NCBI RefSeq assembly: GCF_900637955.1
Contig: NZ_LR134476.1
Location: 1,798,001 to 1,862,000 of the forward strand
Length of the DNA stretch: 64,000 nucleotides
DNA from: Trueperella bialowiezensis
GTDB lineage: Bacteria; Actinomycetota; Actinomycetes; Actinomycetales; Actinomycetaceae
Direction of reading: 5' to 3'
In this document: piece after piece, positions 26,228-36,188 of the stretch
Numbering within the stretch: position 1 is the stretch's first letter
Layout: the number at the start of each line of letters is the position of its first letter
Position numbers and translations under genes: made by a program
The notes under the pieces: generated by a model
The model's database searches: none
Seen by the model: only the letters and a program-made list of their open reading frames with translations
What the model was told of the DNA's origin: nothing

Positions 26228-27417
26228 TACTTAGCTCCAACGACGTCCTGGACGACATCCGGCAAACACAGATCGTACGTGGGAATAATATCGACGTCGA
26301 TGACTGCGCGGGCCTCCTGCACGATCAGCGGAGCACGCGTGAGCACACCGGAAACTGCAACGAGCGGCATGTTAGCTTCCTGCAGCAGCTTGACGCCGGC
26401 GGCGGCCGAAAGCGCCTCACCGCACGCAAATAGCACGCTATCGACCAGGCCGTGGAAATCGGCGTCGTTGATGAGCGCGTTCGTTTCCCCTTGATAGATG
26501 CCGTCAGCAATCTCGATGATGACGTAATCCGGGTTGTCTGCTGCCAGGTCGGCGACCATCGTGAAGAAGATCGACTTGACCTGCTCGAAATCTAGCTTGT
26601 AAGTGGTGGGATATCCGTAGTCGGTGAAATCGACAACCCGATCGGCTCCGGCGTCGTTAAACAGACCCGCGTCGTTACCCGCACCCGTTCCCGTAGCCTT
26701 ACCGGAATGCACGGTGAACCCGGCTGCGGACAGCCCGTTAATCAGGCATCCGACCGTGGTCGACTTTCCAGAGTTCATCGACGATCCGAAGACGACGATC
26801 ACCTGCGGCTTGTTGTCCATGGCCTGCATCTGGGTGGCAGCTTCCTGCCACGGGCGCACCTTTTCGGGGCTCACACGGTGTGTGGTGAGCACACCTTCGT
26901 CGTCACAAATCAAACCGAGCGGTTCGATAACCGTGGCCGGATTGATCGCCGTGTGCTTTTCAATCACGCGAGCCGCAACTCCGCCGGCCGCAACAAGATT
27001 CGTATAGTTCAAGTTGCGCGGCACTTCGGCCAGGAACTGATCGGGCGCGTACCGATCCCCGTAGGCGACGATGATCTCATCGCCAGCAAACAGTGAACGC
27101 CTGCGCGAGTTTTGCGACTCGAGGCGCTTGTGCTGTCCGATTGAGACCACGCGAGCCAACACGAAGTCGCCCATCTGCGGCTCCACGTCCTTGCCACGGA
27201 TAAGGTGGAAACCCTCGTAGTCACGCGAACGCACCAAACGGTTAAGGAAACGCGCATTGTAAGACTTCTTCGCGCGGCGCATCCGCTTCGCCGTCAGATC
27301 CACCTTCTCGATGCCATGAACACTATGGCCTTCAGACGGTTCATCAGACAGGTGGCGGTGCTCGCGTTCGAGCACGTTCGCAATACGGCGGGCAAGATCG
27401 TAAGACAGGGTTGTCAT
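26227..27417 (-). CDS. P-loop NTPase of unknown function (DUF1611-like C-terminal half)
   Basis: This protein of about 396 residues has a basic N-terminal region (LTAKRMRRAKKSYNARFL), a small beta-rich middle section (DFVLARVVSIG, DEIIVAYGDRY), and a C-terminal P-loop domain with Walker A FGSSMNSGKSTT (Lys218) and DYVIIEIADGI as likely Walker B. The P-loop context resembles DUF1611/DgcN-type and MobB-like NTPases, but no firm family is claimed. ATG 27417 is chosen over 27420 because AAAAGGAG lies five bases upstream. It is the first gene of an operon with a dead ABC-like and a His-less kinase-like protein, and is the only member with an intact NTP site of its own kind. Confidence 0.7.
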   Translation of the reverse strand: MTTLSYDLARRIANVLEREHRHLSDEPSEGHSVHGIEKVDLTAKRMRRAKKSYNARFLNRLVRSRDYEGFHLIRGKDVEPQMGDFVLARVVSIGQHKRLESQNSRRRSLFAGDEIIVAYGDRYAPDQFLAEVPRNLNYTNLVAAGGVAARVIEKHTAINPATVIEPLGLICDDEGVLTTHRVSPEKVRPWQEAATQMQAMDNKPQVIVVFGSSMNSGKSTTVGCLINGLSAAGFTVHSGKATGTGAGNDAGLFNDAGADRVVDFTDYGYPTTYKLDFEQVKSIFFTMVADLAADNPDYVIIEIADGIYQGETNALINDADFHGLVDSVLFACGEALSAAAGVKLLQEANMPLVAVSGVLTRAPLIVQEARAVIDVDIIPTYDLCLPDVVQDVVGAK

Positions 27418-27535
27418 CATGGCTCCTTTTCAATCGGACTAGCAAGTTGTGCTATCACCGATCGTAGAAAGCCAAATGAAAGGGGAGATTGCCGGAAGGT
27501 TAGAAGTTTGTCATCTACCTCGCCCGGCGCCCGGT

Positions 27536-29056
27536 TTACTTACGAATCCGCTTGCGAGTGCGCTTTCTGCGCTCTTGACTGCGCGGCTTGCCATCAGCGT
27601 CACGCCTGCGGTTGCCGCCGCGCCCACCCCGGCGCCCACCACGGCCACGACGCCGATCGGAGCGCCTACCGGTTTCCCCGATGTCCTCAATTTTTTCGGC
27701 GTCGAGCCCGGCACGCGTGCGCTGGGAACGTGGCAGCCGGCCGGTGACCTCCGGGTCGATATCAAGATCGGTATAAAGGTGGTCGGAGGTGTGATACGTC
27801 TCGACAGGATCGGGGAACCCCAAGTTCAAGGCGTTATTGATGACGGACCAGCGGGGCAAATCCTCCCAGTCCACAAACGTGATCGCCGTTCCCTTGTTAC
27901 CGGCGCGGCCGGTGCGGCCGATCCGATGCAGATAAGTTTTCTCGTCTTCGGGGCACTGGTAGTTGACCACGTGCGTGACGTCGTCGACGTCGATACCGCG
28001 GGCTGCCACGTCGGTCGCTACCAGCACGTCAATCTTCCCGTTACGGAATGCGCGCATGGCTTGTTCGCGGGCGGCCTGCCCCAGATCACCGTGGAGCGAA
28101 CCGGTAGCAAAACCGCGGTCTTCGAGCTCGTCGGCAAGCCGGGCGGCAGTGCGCTTCGTGCGGGTAAACACGATGGTCAGCCCGCGATCCTTCGCCTGCA
28201 AGATACGGGCGAGCACCTCCGACTTGTTGAGCGCGTGTGCACGGTAGACCACCTGCTTGACCTGCTTGACGGTAGCCGAATCGTCGTCGTGTGCCTGGGC
28301 ACGAATATGGGTGGGCTGCGACATGTAACGCCGGGCCATCGTGATCACCGGGCCGGGCATCGTGGCAGAAAACAGCATCGTGTGCCGATTGGCAGGGGTG
28401 GAGGCGAGGATGCGTTCGACGTCGTCGAGGAAACCGAGGTCGAGCATCTCGTCCGCCTCGTCAAGCACCACGGTGTGTGCATGCGACAGGTCGAGTGTGC
28501 CCTGCTTGTTCAGATCGATGATCCGCCCGGGAGTGCCCACCACGATCTCGGCGCCCTTGGTCAGCTGTTTGACCTGCGGCTCGTAAGCTTTTCCGCCGTA
28601 GACTTCTACCACTCGGCGGCTTCCCGCGATATCCCGGATGTCACCGGCTACCTGTTTGGCAAGTTCGCGGGTTGGCACGACCACAAGGCCCTGCGGCTTG
28701 CCAGGCGCAGCCAGCGACTTCCAGCCCTCATCATCTGGCCCGTAGACCTTTTCCACCATGGGGATAGCAAAACCGAGCGTCTTGCCCGTGCCGGTTTTGG
28801 CCTGGCCGATAATATCGGAACCTTTCAGTGCCACTGGCAAGGTGAGCGCCTGAATCGGGAAAGGGTGGGTGATGCCTTTGGCATCCAGGGCGGCAACGAT
28901 CTCCTCGCTCACCCCGTAATCGGCGAAGGTCTTACCTTCGAGCTGTAAGTCTGCGGCAGAGCCTTGAATGTCTGCTGCGGGCTCATTGGCTTCACGGACG
29001 TGTGCTCCGGAGGTATTGACGATTCCGGACTGCGTGTCGTTATTCACTTCATTCAC
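27536..29056 (-). CDS. DEAD-box RNA helicase
   Basis: This 506-residue ATP-dependent RNA helicase has all core motifs: Q-motif FPIQ, motif I AKTGTGKT, Ia PTRELAKQ, Ib TPGRI, II DEAD, III SAT, IV TIVFTRTK, V ATDVAARGID and VI HRIGRTGRAG. The C-terminal tail is rich in Arg and Gly (RRGRGGRRGGRGGNRR), as in RhlE/CsdA-type helicases that act on structured RNA or ribosome precursors. The N-terminus of about 35 residues is acidic and variable. It is probably involved in RNA decay or cold adaptation. The ATG at 29056 follows GAAAGTGAATGA, a modest ribosome-binding site. Confidence 0.94.
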   Translation of the reverse strand: MNEVNNDTQSGIVNTSGAHVREANEPAADIQGSAADLQLEGKTFADYGVSEEIVAALDAKGITHPFPIQALTLPVALKGSDIIGQAKTGTGKTLGFAIPMVEKVYGPDDEGWKSLAAPGKPQGLVVVPTRELAKQVAGDIRDIAGSRRVVEVYGGKAYEPQVKQLTKGAEIVVGTPGRIIDLNKQGTLDLSHAHTVVLDEADEMLDLGFLDDVERILASTPANRHTMLFSATMPGPVITMARRYMSQPTHIRAQAHDDDSATVKQVKQVVYRAHALNKSEVLARILQAKDRGLTIVFTRTKRTAARLADELEDRGFATGSLHGDLGQAAREQAMRAFRNGKIDVLVATDVAARGIDVDDVTHVVNYQCPEDEKTYLHRIGRTGRAGNKGTAITFVDWEDLPRWSVINNALNLGFPDPVETYHTSDHLYTDLDIDPEVTGRLPRSQRTRAGLDAEKIEDIGETGRRSDRRRGRGGRRGGRGGNRRRDADGKPRSQERRKRTRKRIRK

Positions 29057-29186
29057 TTTCGGTCAAGGGCGCGCCAGAGTTGAAGAGCGCCCGGGCAGCC
29101 GATCGTGAAAATTCTTGTCTATAAACCGTGACGACCGGTCAGCCACTACAATTGTTGGGTTTATCGCTAAGCGTAGCGCGAGGCTT

Positions 29187-29408
29187 TTAGAAACCGAAGC
29201 CAACCCGGCGGGTCTGCGCCTCGTTGTATTCAACGTACCCGATCGCACCGGAGGGGACGATCACAACTTTGCCTTCCGAATCTTCCAGCGTGAGCGCACT
29301 GTTGGAATCGAGTGCGGCTTGGACCTTGTTGGAGATCTCTTCTGCGCTGAGGTTCACGTCCAGTGTGAGTTCGCGCTGGACGTTGCGGATTCCGATGTTT
29401 ACTTCCAT
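29187..29408 (-). CDS. DUF3107 small conserved actinobacterial protein
   Basis: This 73-residue protein is a recognisable DUF3107 member: it starts MEVNIGIRNVQREL, has a helix around NKVQAALDSN and ends in the strand-rich VIVPSGAIGYVEYN and GFGF. The family is widespread in actinobacteria and has no known function. The Met at 29408 follows AAGGAACCACC. In many actinobacteria this gene sits beside a DEAD-box helicase and the helicase-nuclease genes, as here. It is divergent from adnA with about 125 bases between starts. Confidence 0.9.
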   Translation of the reverse strand: MEVNIGIRNVQRELTLDVNLSAEEISNKVQAALDSNSALTLEDSEGKVVIVPSGAIGYVEYNEAQTRRVGFGF

Positions 29409-29532
29409 AGCCTTCGGTGGTTCCTTCTATCGGGTATTGAACTGTGCCAATCATAGCGCGTAAAAAGACTGGTCCGTGTCCATTTCATCGCCGGCCGAAA
29501 GTTTGTCGGTCTGGTGGTTTAGGCTCAGTGCT

Positions 29533-32500
29533 ATGCGAATGCAAACCTTTGAGTGGAACCCGCAGCAGCAGGCCGTGCTGGATGTGGTCACGGGCCGGGG
29601 TGCGGTGCCCGTTGCTGCGTCAGTGACGGGCGCTCCAGGCAGCGGTAAAACGGCGCTGGCACTTGCCGCGGTTGAGCGGATTATCAGTGAGAATCCGGAA
29701 CACTCAGTGGCGTTGCTGTCGCCGGATCGAAGGGCGGCGGCTGATCTGCGTAATTCGCTATCGCAGCTATTGGGGTATCTGCCCGGTAACGTGCAGGTGC
29801 AGTCGATTACAGGTTTTGCTTTCGCGATCGTGTCCGCATACGCGCAATACGTGGGCAGGCGGCCGCCGGAATTGCTCAGCGGTCCGGATCAGGACGCGGC
29901 GCTCAAAGAATACTTCGATCTGATCATCGCTGGGCAGGTACCCGGCACGTTACCAACGTGGGGTGATGACGACGCCGTCGTCCAGCTTCCTGCGTATCGT
30001 GCAGAGTTTCGCGATCTGCTCACGCGGGCAGCTGAACTTGGTCTAGGCGGCGATGATTTGGCTGCCATGGGCGCACGTCACGGCGAACCTGTGTGGGAAG
30101 CCGGGGCTCAGCTTTTGGATGGGTATGAGAAGACTCTTGCCTTGCTCGCCGGCTCGGGGCACCAAAACCCTGACGTGATCGACCACTCACGGCTGATCGC
30201 ACTGGCGGCCTCGCATCTGCGCGGATGGGAGGGGGCACAAGTGAGCGCGGAAGGCGCGTTAAACATGGCGCGGCCCCACTGGGATTGGGTAATTGTTGAC
30301 GACGTCCACAACGCCACATTGGCCGTACGCGAGTTGCTGGCCGCAACCCAGGAAGCTGGCTCCTCGATCGTCACGTTTGGTGATCCGGATGTTGCCGTGC
30401 ATGGTTTTCGCGGCGGGATCGCGCAACTGCCCGCACTTTTACGCAGGGATAAGAACTCTGGCGGTATCGGTGCGGCACCGCTCCAGTTGAGCACGCGCTA
30501 CCGTGGCGGCGGGCAGCTGGGCGAACTCGTCAAGAAAATAACCGGGGCGATTCGCACGGGCGGGGCAGGAAAGCACCGAGCCGGGCTTTTCGCTGCCGAC
30601 GAGCCTGGGAAACCTACCCGCGAGCGGGCAGATAAAGGTACCGGGCGCAATAAAGGTGCCGAGCGCAGGGATGCTGCCCAGAGTGCCGCCGTCGCCGAGT
30701 TTGGCGTGTATCTACGTGCGTTTGCCAACGAAGATGAAGAAATCGCTTATGTTGCTACCAAGATGCGTAGGCTCCACTTGCTGGAGGGCGTGCCATATTC
30801 GCGTATGGCACTGATCAGCCGATCGTCATGGGCGCATGCGGACATCCGGCGCTCGCTCATCAGGTACGGCGTGCCCGTTCAGGCAATTTTCACTGACCAG
30901 CCGCTACGGGAACAACGCGCTGTGGCAGCGCTGATTGAGCTGGTGAACATCGCGCTTGCCGATCCTGCACACGTGGATTCTCAGCGCGTGGCAGATGTAC
31001 TCACCGGCCCGTTGATTGGGATCACCCCGCTCGAGCTTCGCAGACTGCAACGCGAGCTACGCGGCTGGGAAATCGATGCTGGCGGGGTGCGCACGGACGC
31101 CGAACTGCTCGCAGACATCCTCACCGGCGGCGAGGTGGCAATGAACGTGCCCGAATTCGCCCGGTTACATGAACTGTTGACCGCGATTAAAGCGAAAGCC
31201 GAGGCCGGAGCTTTGGGTGAGGAGGTCATGTGGACAGCCTGGCAGGGCGCAGGGGTAGCCGATAGGTGGCGCGCTCAAGCGCTTGCCGGCGGGATTGCAG
31301 GGGATGGAGCCAACGAGGATCTTGACACGGTGATCTCACTGTTCCGGATCGCTCAACGCCAAGCCGATCGCAACCCTGCCAATGCTTCCATTCATGCGCT
31401 ACTCAGCGTGTTGGAAAGCCAAGACGTGGCAGAAGATACGATCGCGCGCTTTGGAGCGGGCGGAGATGAGGTCACGCTGTGTACGCCGTCGTCGTCGATT
31501 GGGCGCACGTGGGACTACGTGGCTGTGGTCGGGATTAATGAAGGCTCGTGGCCGAACACGCGCCTGCGCAACCCTCTGACGAAAGTTCCCAAGTTAGTCA
31601 ATATCGTTGTGCGTTCGGCGATGGCTGGACGAGACGTGGAACCAGATCAGTCGGTGAGCGACGTGCTCGATGATGAGCTACGGATGTTCCTGCAGGCGGT
31701 CACGCGGGCAGAACGGGAAGTCTGGCTGACGTGCCAAATGTCGGATACCGTGCGGCCCTCGCGTTTCATGACGTGGCTGGATCCGGAGCTCGAATTATCG
31801 AGCGCAAACGCGGCTACTTTTGATGCCAATGGACTGATCGGTGAACTGCGCCAGGCCATGGCAAGCGGCCACGAGCGTGCCGCCCTTGCGGCTAGCCAGG
31901 TGCTCGACGCGCTTGTAGCGGCCGGTATTGCCGACGCCGATCCTGCCACGTGGGCCGATCAGCTCGAGCCCAGTTCACGCGAGCCGGTTTATACGGGGAA
32001 CACCACCATGTCGCCGTCCAAGGTGGAAGGCATGCTTGAATGTCCGCTGCGAGCATTCTTGGATTCGGCGGGCGCCCGGTCAACAGACGACACGCGCCTG
32101 CTCGACTTGGGCACGCTCATCCATTCGCTGGCCGAAGAGTTCCCAAGCGGGCCGCGCACCGCAGTCATGAAAGCATTCCACCACAAGGTCGCCGCCCTAG
32201 ATCTGGGCACGGGCTTGGATGGGCATCGAGCCCGGCAACGCGCTGAAGGCATGGCCCGCAAACTTGGCGACTATCTGGAGGCCACGGACTGCGTCGTCGT
32301 TGCAGAACAGTACGCGAGCGAGCAGCTGACCAACGACGCCGGGCAACAGGTAACAACGAACGCGCGGCTTGACCGGCTTGAGATGAGAGACGGGCAGGCG
32401 CTCGTCGTCGATTTTAAAACTGGGAAGAACCCGGTGACCAAAGCCCAAGCAGCCGATCATGCTCAGCTCAAGGTCTACCAGTGGCTCGTCAACAAGGGCG

Positions 32501-32748
32501 CTATTGCCGGCTTAGATGGTGCGAAAGGCGCGAAACTCGTGTTCGTTGGCACGAAACGCGATAACGCAGAAGAACGCTCGCAAGCAGCGCTCAGCGAGGA
32601 GGCGATGGGCGAAGTGGAAAACATGATCATTGCAGCCGACCAAGCTCAACGCGGGCCCGGATTCGCCGCGATCCCGAACCAGAACTGCCGCACGTGCGCC
32701 TACAGTAAGATCTGCCCGGCAATCGGTAACGAAAGGGTGTTCTCATGA
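29533..32748 (+). CDS. adnA: AdnA-like helicase-nuclease subunit
   Basis: This protein of about 1071 residues is an SF1 (UvrD-like) motor-like domain fused to a RecB-type nuclease. Walker A is intact (GAPGSGKTA), but motif II reads VDDVHNAT instead of the DExxQ class, so the motor looks weakened, as described for mycobacterial AdnA. The C-terminal nuclease keeps its His (LGTLIHSLAEEF), Asp (LDRLEM), DFKTGK and QLKVY. Cys837 (MLECPLR) and CRTCAYSKIC are the four ligands of an AddB-like 4Fe-4S staple. ATG 29533 is chosen: TAGGCT (29520-29525) lies seven bases ahead and no RBS is present. The stop overlaps adnB by four bases. Confidence 0.88.
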   Translation: MRMQTFEWNPQQQAVLDVVTGRGAVPVAASVTGAPGSGKTALALAAVERIISENPEHSVALLSPDRRAAADLRNSLSQLLGYLPGNVQVQSITGFAFAIVSAYAQYVGRRPPELLSGPDQDAALKEYFDLIIAGQVPGTLPTWGDDDAVVQLPAYRAEFRDLLTRAAELGLGGDDLAAMGARHGEPVWEAGAQLLDGYEKTLALLAGSGHQNPDVIDHSRLIALAASHLRGWEGAQVSAEGALNMARPHWDWVIVDDVHNATLAVRELLAATQEAGSSIVTFGDPDVAVHGFRGGIAQLPALLRRDKNSGGIGAAPLQLSTRYRGGGQLGELVKKITGAIRTGGAGKHRAGLFAADEPGKPTRERADKGTGRNKGAERRDAAQSAAVAEFGVYLRAFANEDEEIAYVATKMRRLHLLEGVPYSRMALISRSSWAHADIRRSLIRYGVPVQAIFTDQPLREQRAVAALIELVNIALADPAHVDSQRVADVLTGPLIGITPLELRRLQRELRGWEIDAGGVRTDAELLADILTGGEVAMNVPEFARLHELLTAIKAKAEAGALGEEVMWTAWQGAGVADRWRAQALAGGIAGDGANEDLDTVISLFRIAQRQADRNPANASIHALLSVLESQDVAEDTIARFGAGGDEVTLCTPSSSIGRTWDYVAVVGINEGSWPNTRLRNPLTKVPKLVNIVVRSAMAGRDVEPDQSVSDVLDDELRMFLQAVTRAEREVWLTCQMSDTVRPSRFMTWLDPELELSSANAATFDANGLIGELRQAMASGHERAALAASQVLDALVAAGIADADPATWADQLEPSSREPVYTGNTTMSPSKVEGMLECPLRAFLDSAGARSTDDTRLLDLGTLIHSLAEEFPSGPRTAVMKAFHHKVAALDLGTGLDGHRARQRAEGMARKLGDYLEATDCVVVAEQYASEQLTNDAGQQVTTNARLDRLEMRDGQALVVDFKTGKNPVTKAQAADHAQLKVYQWLVNKGAIAGLDGAKGAKLVFVGTKRDNAEERSQAALSEEAMGEVENMIIAADQAQRGPGFAAIPNQNCRTCAYSKICPAIGNERVFS

Positions 32749-35700
32749 CCAGCTACGAACAGTTTATGGCCATGCTGGATCATCCGCCCACCGCGGAACA
32801 GGAAGCGGTGATCCGTAGCGAGGCCCCAGCCATTGCCGTGATCGCGGGAGCCGGCTCGGGTAAGACTCAGACGATGTCCCAACGCATCGTCTGGCATATC
32901 GTTAATGGCAACGTGCGCCCAGACCAGGTGTTGGGGCTAACCTTCACGAACAAAGCCGCCGGCGAACTCGACCAGCGGGTCACGGAACAACTGCGCGTGG
33001 CAGCAGCGCGGGGTCTGCTGACCAATGATGAGGGCGCAGACGAGCAGGGTGGGGTATTAGGCGAGAGCGCCGCATCCGATGATGCTCGTGCGGCTCACAC
33101 GCACCGCAGCCTTGCCAAACCGACGATCGCCACCTACAACTCGTTTGCTTCAGAAATCGCCTCGGCGTATGCGATGCTCATCGGGGAAGACCCGCGAGCC
33201 CGCCTGATCACCGACGCCGAACGCTTCCAAATCATGAGCACCATCGTGGCTGGCGTTGACGACTCCCTGCCGCACCTTGTGCCGTTGCAGACGGCCGCAA
33301 TCAGCCACATCGTCACCAGCGCGCTCGCGTTAACCGACGAACTGGTCGGCAATTCGGTGGCACCGGAGGATTTTCGGATATTCGCCGAACTGGAACGGGA
33401 CGCGATGGAACAGGCCACATCGCTCAACCCGCCGCGCGGGCAAAAGAAATTCATCAACAAGGCTTTTGAGACAGCCAAGGCGGCGGTTGACAAGCTGGAT
33501 TTCCGGATCGCGCTGTCTTACATTGTTGAACGCTACATTGCCTACAAGCAAGAACACTCTCTGATCGAGTTTTCTGACCAGGTGGTGCGCGCAAAGAAAA
33601 TTTTGGATGCGGTTCCTGCAGTTGGTGAAGAACTGCGCGAGCGGTACAAACTTATTTTGCTTGACGAATATCAGGACACGTCAGTTGGCCAGGCTGCGTT
33701 CTTGCAGGCGGCGTTTGTGGGAGCGGACTCGGTGTGTGCCGTGGGTGATCCGAATCAGGCGATTTATGCCTGGCGTGGAGCTTCCGCTGCCGCGTTGGCA
33801 GACTTCATGGCACGATTCAACGTGGATAAGAACGCCGATGGCACCTATCAGAATCTGACGCTGTCCACCGCGTTCCGTAACAGCCCAACGATCCTTGCCG
33901 CGGCTAACGCTCTCACGGAAGGTAAACTCACCTATCCGGACATGACGGTGAAGAAGCTGTCCGCATTCGGCGACAAGCCAGGTGAAGCTGTACACGTACA
34001 CCGCCATCTGCGGGAGGATTCCTACCTGGATATGGCCCGCGAGATTGCCAGCTTCTTCGAACGTGCCAAGGAAAGTGGTGCACATGAGCCACCCACGGCG
34101 GCCATCCTCGTGCGTGCACGCAGATACATGGATCCGGCGATTGATGCTCTTGAACAGTTCGGGTTGGACTACGAAGTGGTGGGCGGTGAAGCGCTCATCG
34201 ACAGGCCGGAGCTGCGCCTTGTCCGCAGCCTGCTCGGCGTCGTCGTTAACCCGGATCGCAGCGATTTACTCATGCCGCTCATGAACTTTTATGCGATCGG
34301 CAGTAAGGACTTGCGCGCTCTTGCTGATTACGCTGCCAAGCTAAGTGCGGGGGCCGAAGAAAGGCTTGCCCGGCAGGATGGCCCGCGGGTGGGAATCAAC
34401 CTCGTTGAAGCGCTACACGACCTGCGCGAGCAGGTTCGCAGTGGCCAGGGCGAGTTGCCGGAGGGGATGTCTTCGCAGGGGCTGAGCCGCATGGTACGCC
34501 TGTCAGCAAACATTGTGAGCGTGGAAGAACGCCGCCACCTCGACCTCCCACAGGTGATTGAGACTGCCATCTCCGAACTTGGTTTGCGCACCTATGCGCA
34601 GGCGCGCACAGCCGGAGGAGCGCGAGTTGAGGCTGCGCTGGGGGCGTTTATTCGCTTGGGCGCCCAGTTTACGGCGAATGTTCCCGAGGGCAGTCTGCGT
34701 GATTTCGTAGCGTGGATCGATGCGATTGAGGAACACGAAAACGTGGGCGAAAGCGAATCGGGTGCCGACGTCCTGCTTTTCGATGTGGACAAACCCGAAC
34801 CGCGTTCCGGCGTCGTCCAAATCCTTACCGTCCACGGAGCCAAGGGCTTGGAATGGGACGTGGTTGCTATCCCCAACATGAACGCGGGCGGATTCGACTA
34901 TCAGGCGAAAACGACCACGTGGCACAAGTCGAGTAGCGCGCTACCCCATGCGCTCCGGGAAGACGCCGCACACCTGCCCGATTTTCAAATGCAACGCAAG
35001 CTCCTTGCCTACCCGGATTATTCACCAGAAGACGTGCGGGAAGTTTTCGACGACTTCACTGACTACCTCGAGGAGACTCTGCACAAATATCATGCGAATG
35101 AGGAACGCCGGTTGGCCTACGTGGCCGTGACTCGAGCGAAATCCATGCTTATCATCGCATCCTACGATCTGGACGAGGCCGCGAAAGCAGCGCTTGCCTA
35201 CAAGCGGCTCGAACGGCAGGTCGAGGCTAACCCGGGTAGTGGCGATGTTGACACGGCCCGGCTCGAGTCCAACACCTTCGTAGCGGACATGGGCGCACAC
35301 CTGAGCGCGGCAACAGGAAACGATGAGCCGCTGACTGGCGCTCAGCTGCGTGACGTGATCGAACGTGGGGAAGACGGCTCGGACGCCGAGCAGGATGTGG
35401 TGTATTGGCCAGACGACGTCGACCGCCGGCTTGACACGCAGGCCGTGGCCTCTCGTGAGCCGACTTCCGACGAACTGGCACAGCTTGTGCAGCGGTGGAA
35501 CCAGATGGCCGCCGTCGTCGTTGCAGACCACCAGCCCACCACAGATCAGCGGGTACTTCGCGAATATTTGACGGCCTCCGACGTCGTCAATCTTGCACGC
35601 GACCCGCAAGGTTTCATTGCCGACCAGCGCAGGCCCATCCCGCACGAGCCCTCGCGGGCTGCGCGCATGGGAACGATCGTCCACGAGCAGATTGCCCACC

Positions 35701-36188
35701 ATTTTCAGGCGCCGACCACACTCGACGTCGACTCGGTGGCCCACCCCGGGCAGATGCCGCTCGACTCGGCGCCCGCGCTGTCCAGTAAGCAGCAAGCCAC
35801 ACTGCTCGAACGTTTCGAAGAATCCGTGTATGCGAGCTGTCCGCCGATTGCTATTGAAGAGGCAATCGACGTGTTTGTGGCCGGGCGGCCGATCCGTTGT
35901 GTGATCGACGCGGTACTCGACACGTCGAGCCTCCCCGGTTATCCGCCCGTCACGATCGTCGATTGGAAGACGGGGCGGCGGCCTGGCGCATCCGAAGTCG
36001 CCTCTCGTGAACTCCAGCTTGGGCTTTACCGGCTGGCGTGGTGTGCGGCTACGGGAACCGAGCTGTCCGACGTCGGCGCATGCTTCTACTATTTGGGAGA
36101 AAAATCAGCGGCGCGGCGTGAACTACATGCCGGCGATCTCACCGAAGAGCAGATCGGTCAGATTATTGCTGATCACCTGGACGGGTAG
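32745..36188 (+). CDS. adnB: AdnB-like helicase-nuclease subunit
   Basis: This 1147-residue protein is the active SF1A motor partner of AdnA. All helicase motifs are intact: GAGSGKT (I), TFTNKAA (Ia), LLDEYQD (II), GDPNQAIYAWRGA (III), TAFRNSPTI (IV), TVHGAKGLEWD (V) and AYVAVTRAK (VI). The C-terminal RecB-family nuclease has GTIVHEQIAHHF, CVIDAVLD, IVDWKTGRR and ELQLGLYRL, so both activities should work. AdnAB resects double-strand breaks in actinobacteria in place of, or beside, RecBCD. The start ATG overlaps adnA's stop. The last 26 bases overlap the convergent phosphotransferase-like gene, so the two 3' ends share coding sequence. Confidence 0.92.
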   Translation: MTSYEQFMAMLDHPPTAEQEAVIRSEAPAIAVIAGAGSGKTQTMSQRIVWHIVNGNVRPDQVLGLTFTNKAAGELDQRVTEQLRVAAARGLLTNDEGADEQGGVLGESAASDDARAAHTHRSLAKPTIATYNSFASEIASAYAMLIGEDPRARLITDAERFQIMSTIVAGVDDSLPHLVPLQTAAISHIVTSALALTDELVGNSVAPEDFRIFAELERDAMEQATSLNPPRGQKKFINKAFETAKAAVDKLDFRIALSYIVERYIAYKQEHSLIEFSDQVVRAKKILDAVPAVGEELRERYKLILLDEYQDTSVGQAAFLQAAFVGADSVCAVGDPNQAIYAWRGASAAALADFMARFNVDKNADGTYQNLTLSTAFRNSPTILAAANALTEGKLTYPDMTVKKLSAFGDKPGEAVHVHRHLREDSYLDMAREIASFFERAKESGAHEPPTAAILVRARRYMDPAIDALEQFGLDYEVVGGEALIDRPELRLVRSLLGVVVNPDRSDLLMPLMNFYAIGSKDLRALADYAAKLSAGAEERLARQDGPRVGINLVEALHDLREQVRSGQGELPEGMSSQGLSRMVRLSANIVSVEERRHLDLPQVIETAISELGLRTYAQARTAGGARVEAALGAFIRLGAQFTANVPEGSLRDFVAWIDAIEEHENVGESESGADVLLFDVDKPEPRSGVVQILTVHGAKGLEWDVVAIPNMNAGGFDYQAKTTTWHKSSSALPHALREDAAHLPDFQMQRKLLAYPDYSPEDVREVFDDFTDYLEETLHKYHANEERRLAYVAVTRAKSMLIIASYDLDEAAKAALAYKRLERQVEANPGSGDVDTARLESNTFVADMGAHLSAATGNDEPLTGAQLRDVIERGEDGSDAEQDVVYWPDDVDRRLDTQAVASREPTSDELAQLVQRWNQMAAVVVADHQPTTDQRVLREYLTASDVVNLARDPQGFIADQRRPIPHEPSRAARMGTIVHEQIAHHFQAPTTLDVDSVAHPGQMPLDSAPALSSKQQATLLERFEESVYASCPPIAIEEAIDVFVAGRPIRCVIDAVLDTSSLPGYPPVTIVDWKTGRRPGASEVASRELQLGLYRLAWCAATGTELSDVGACFYYLGEKSAARRELHAGDLTEEQIGQIIADHLDG

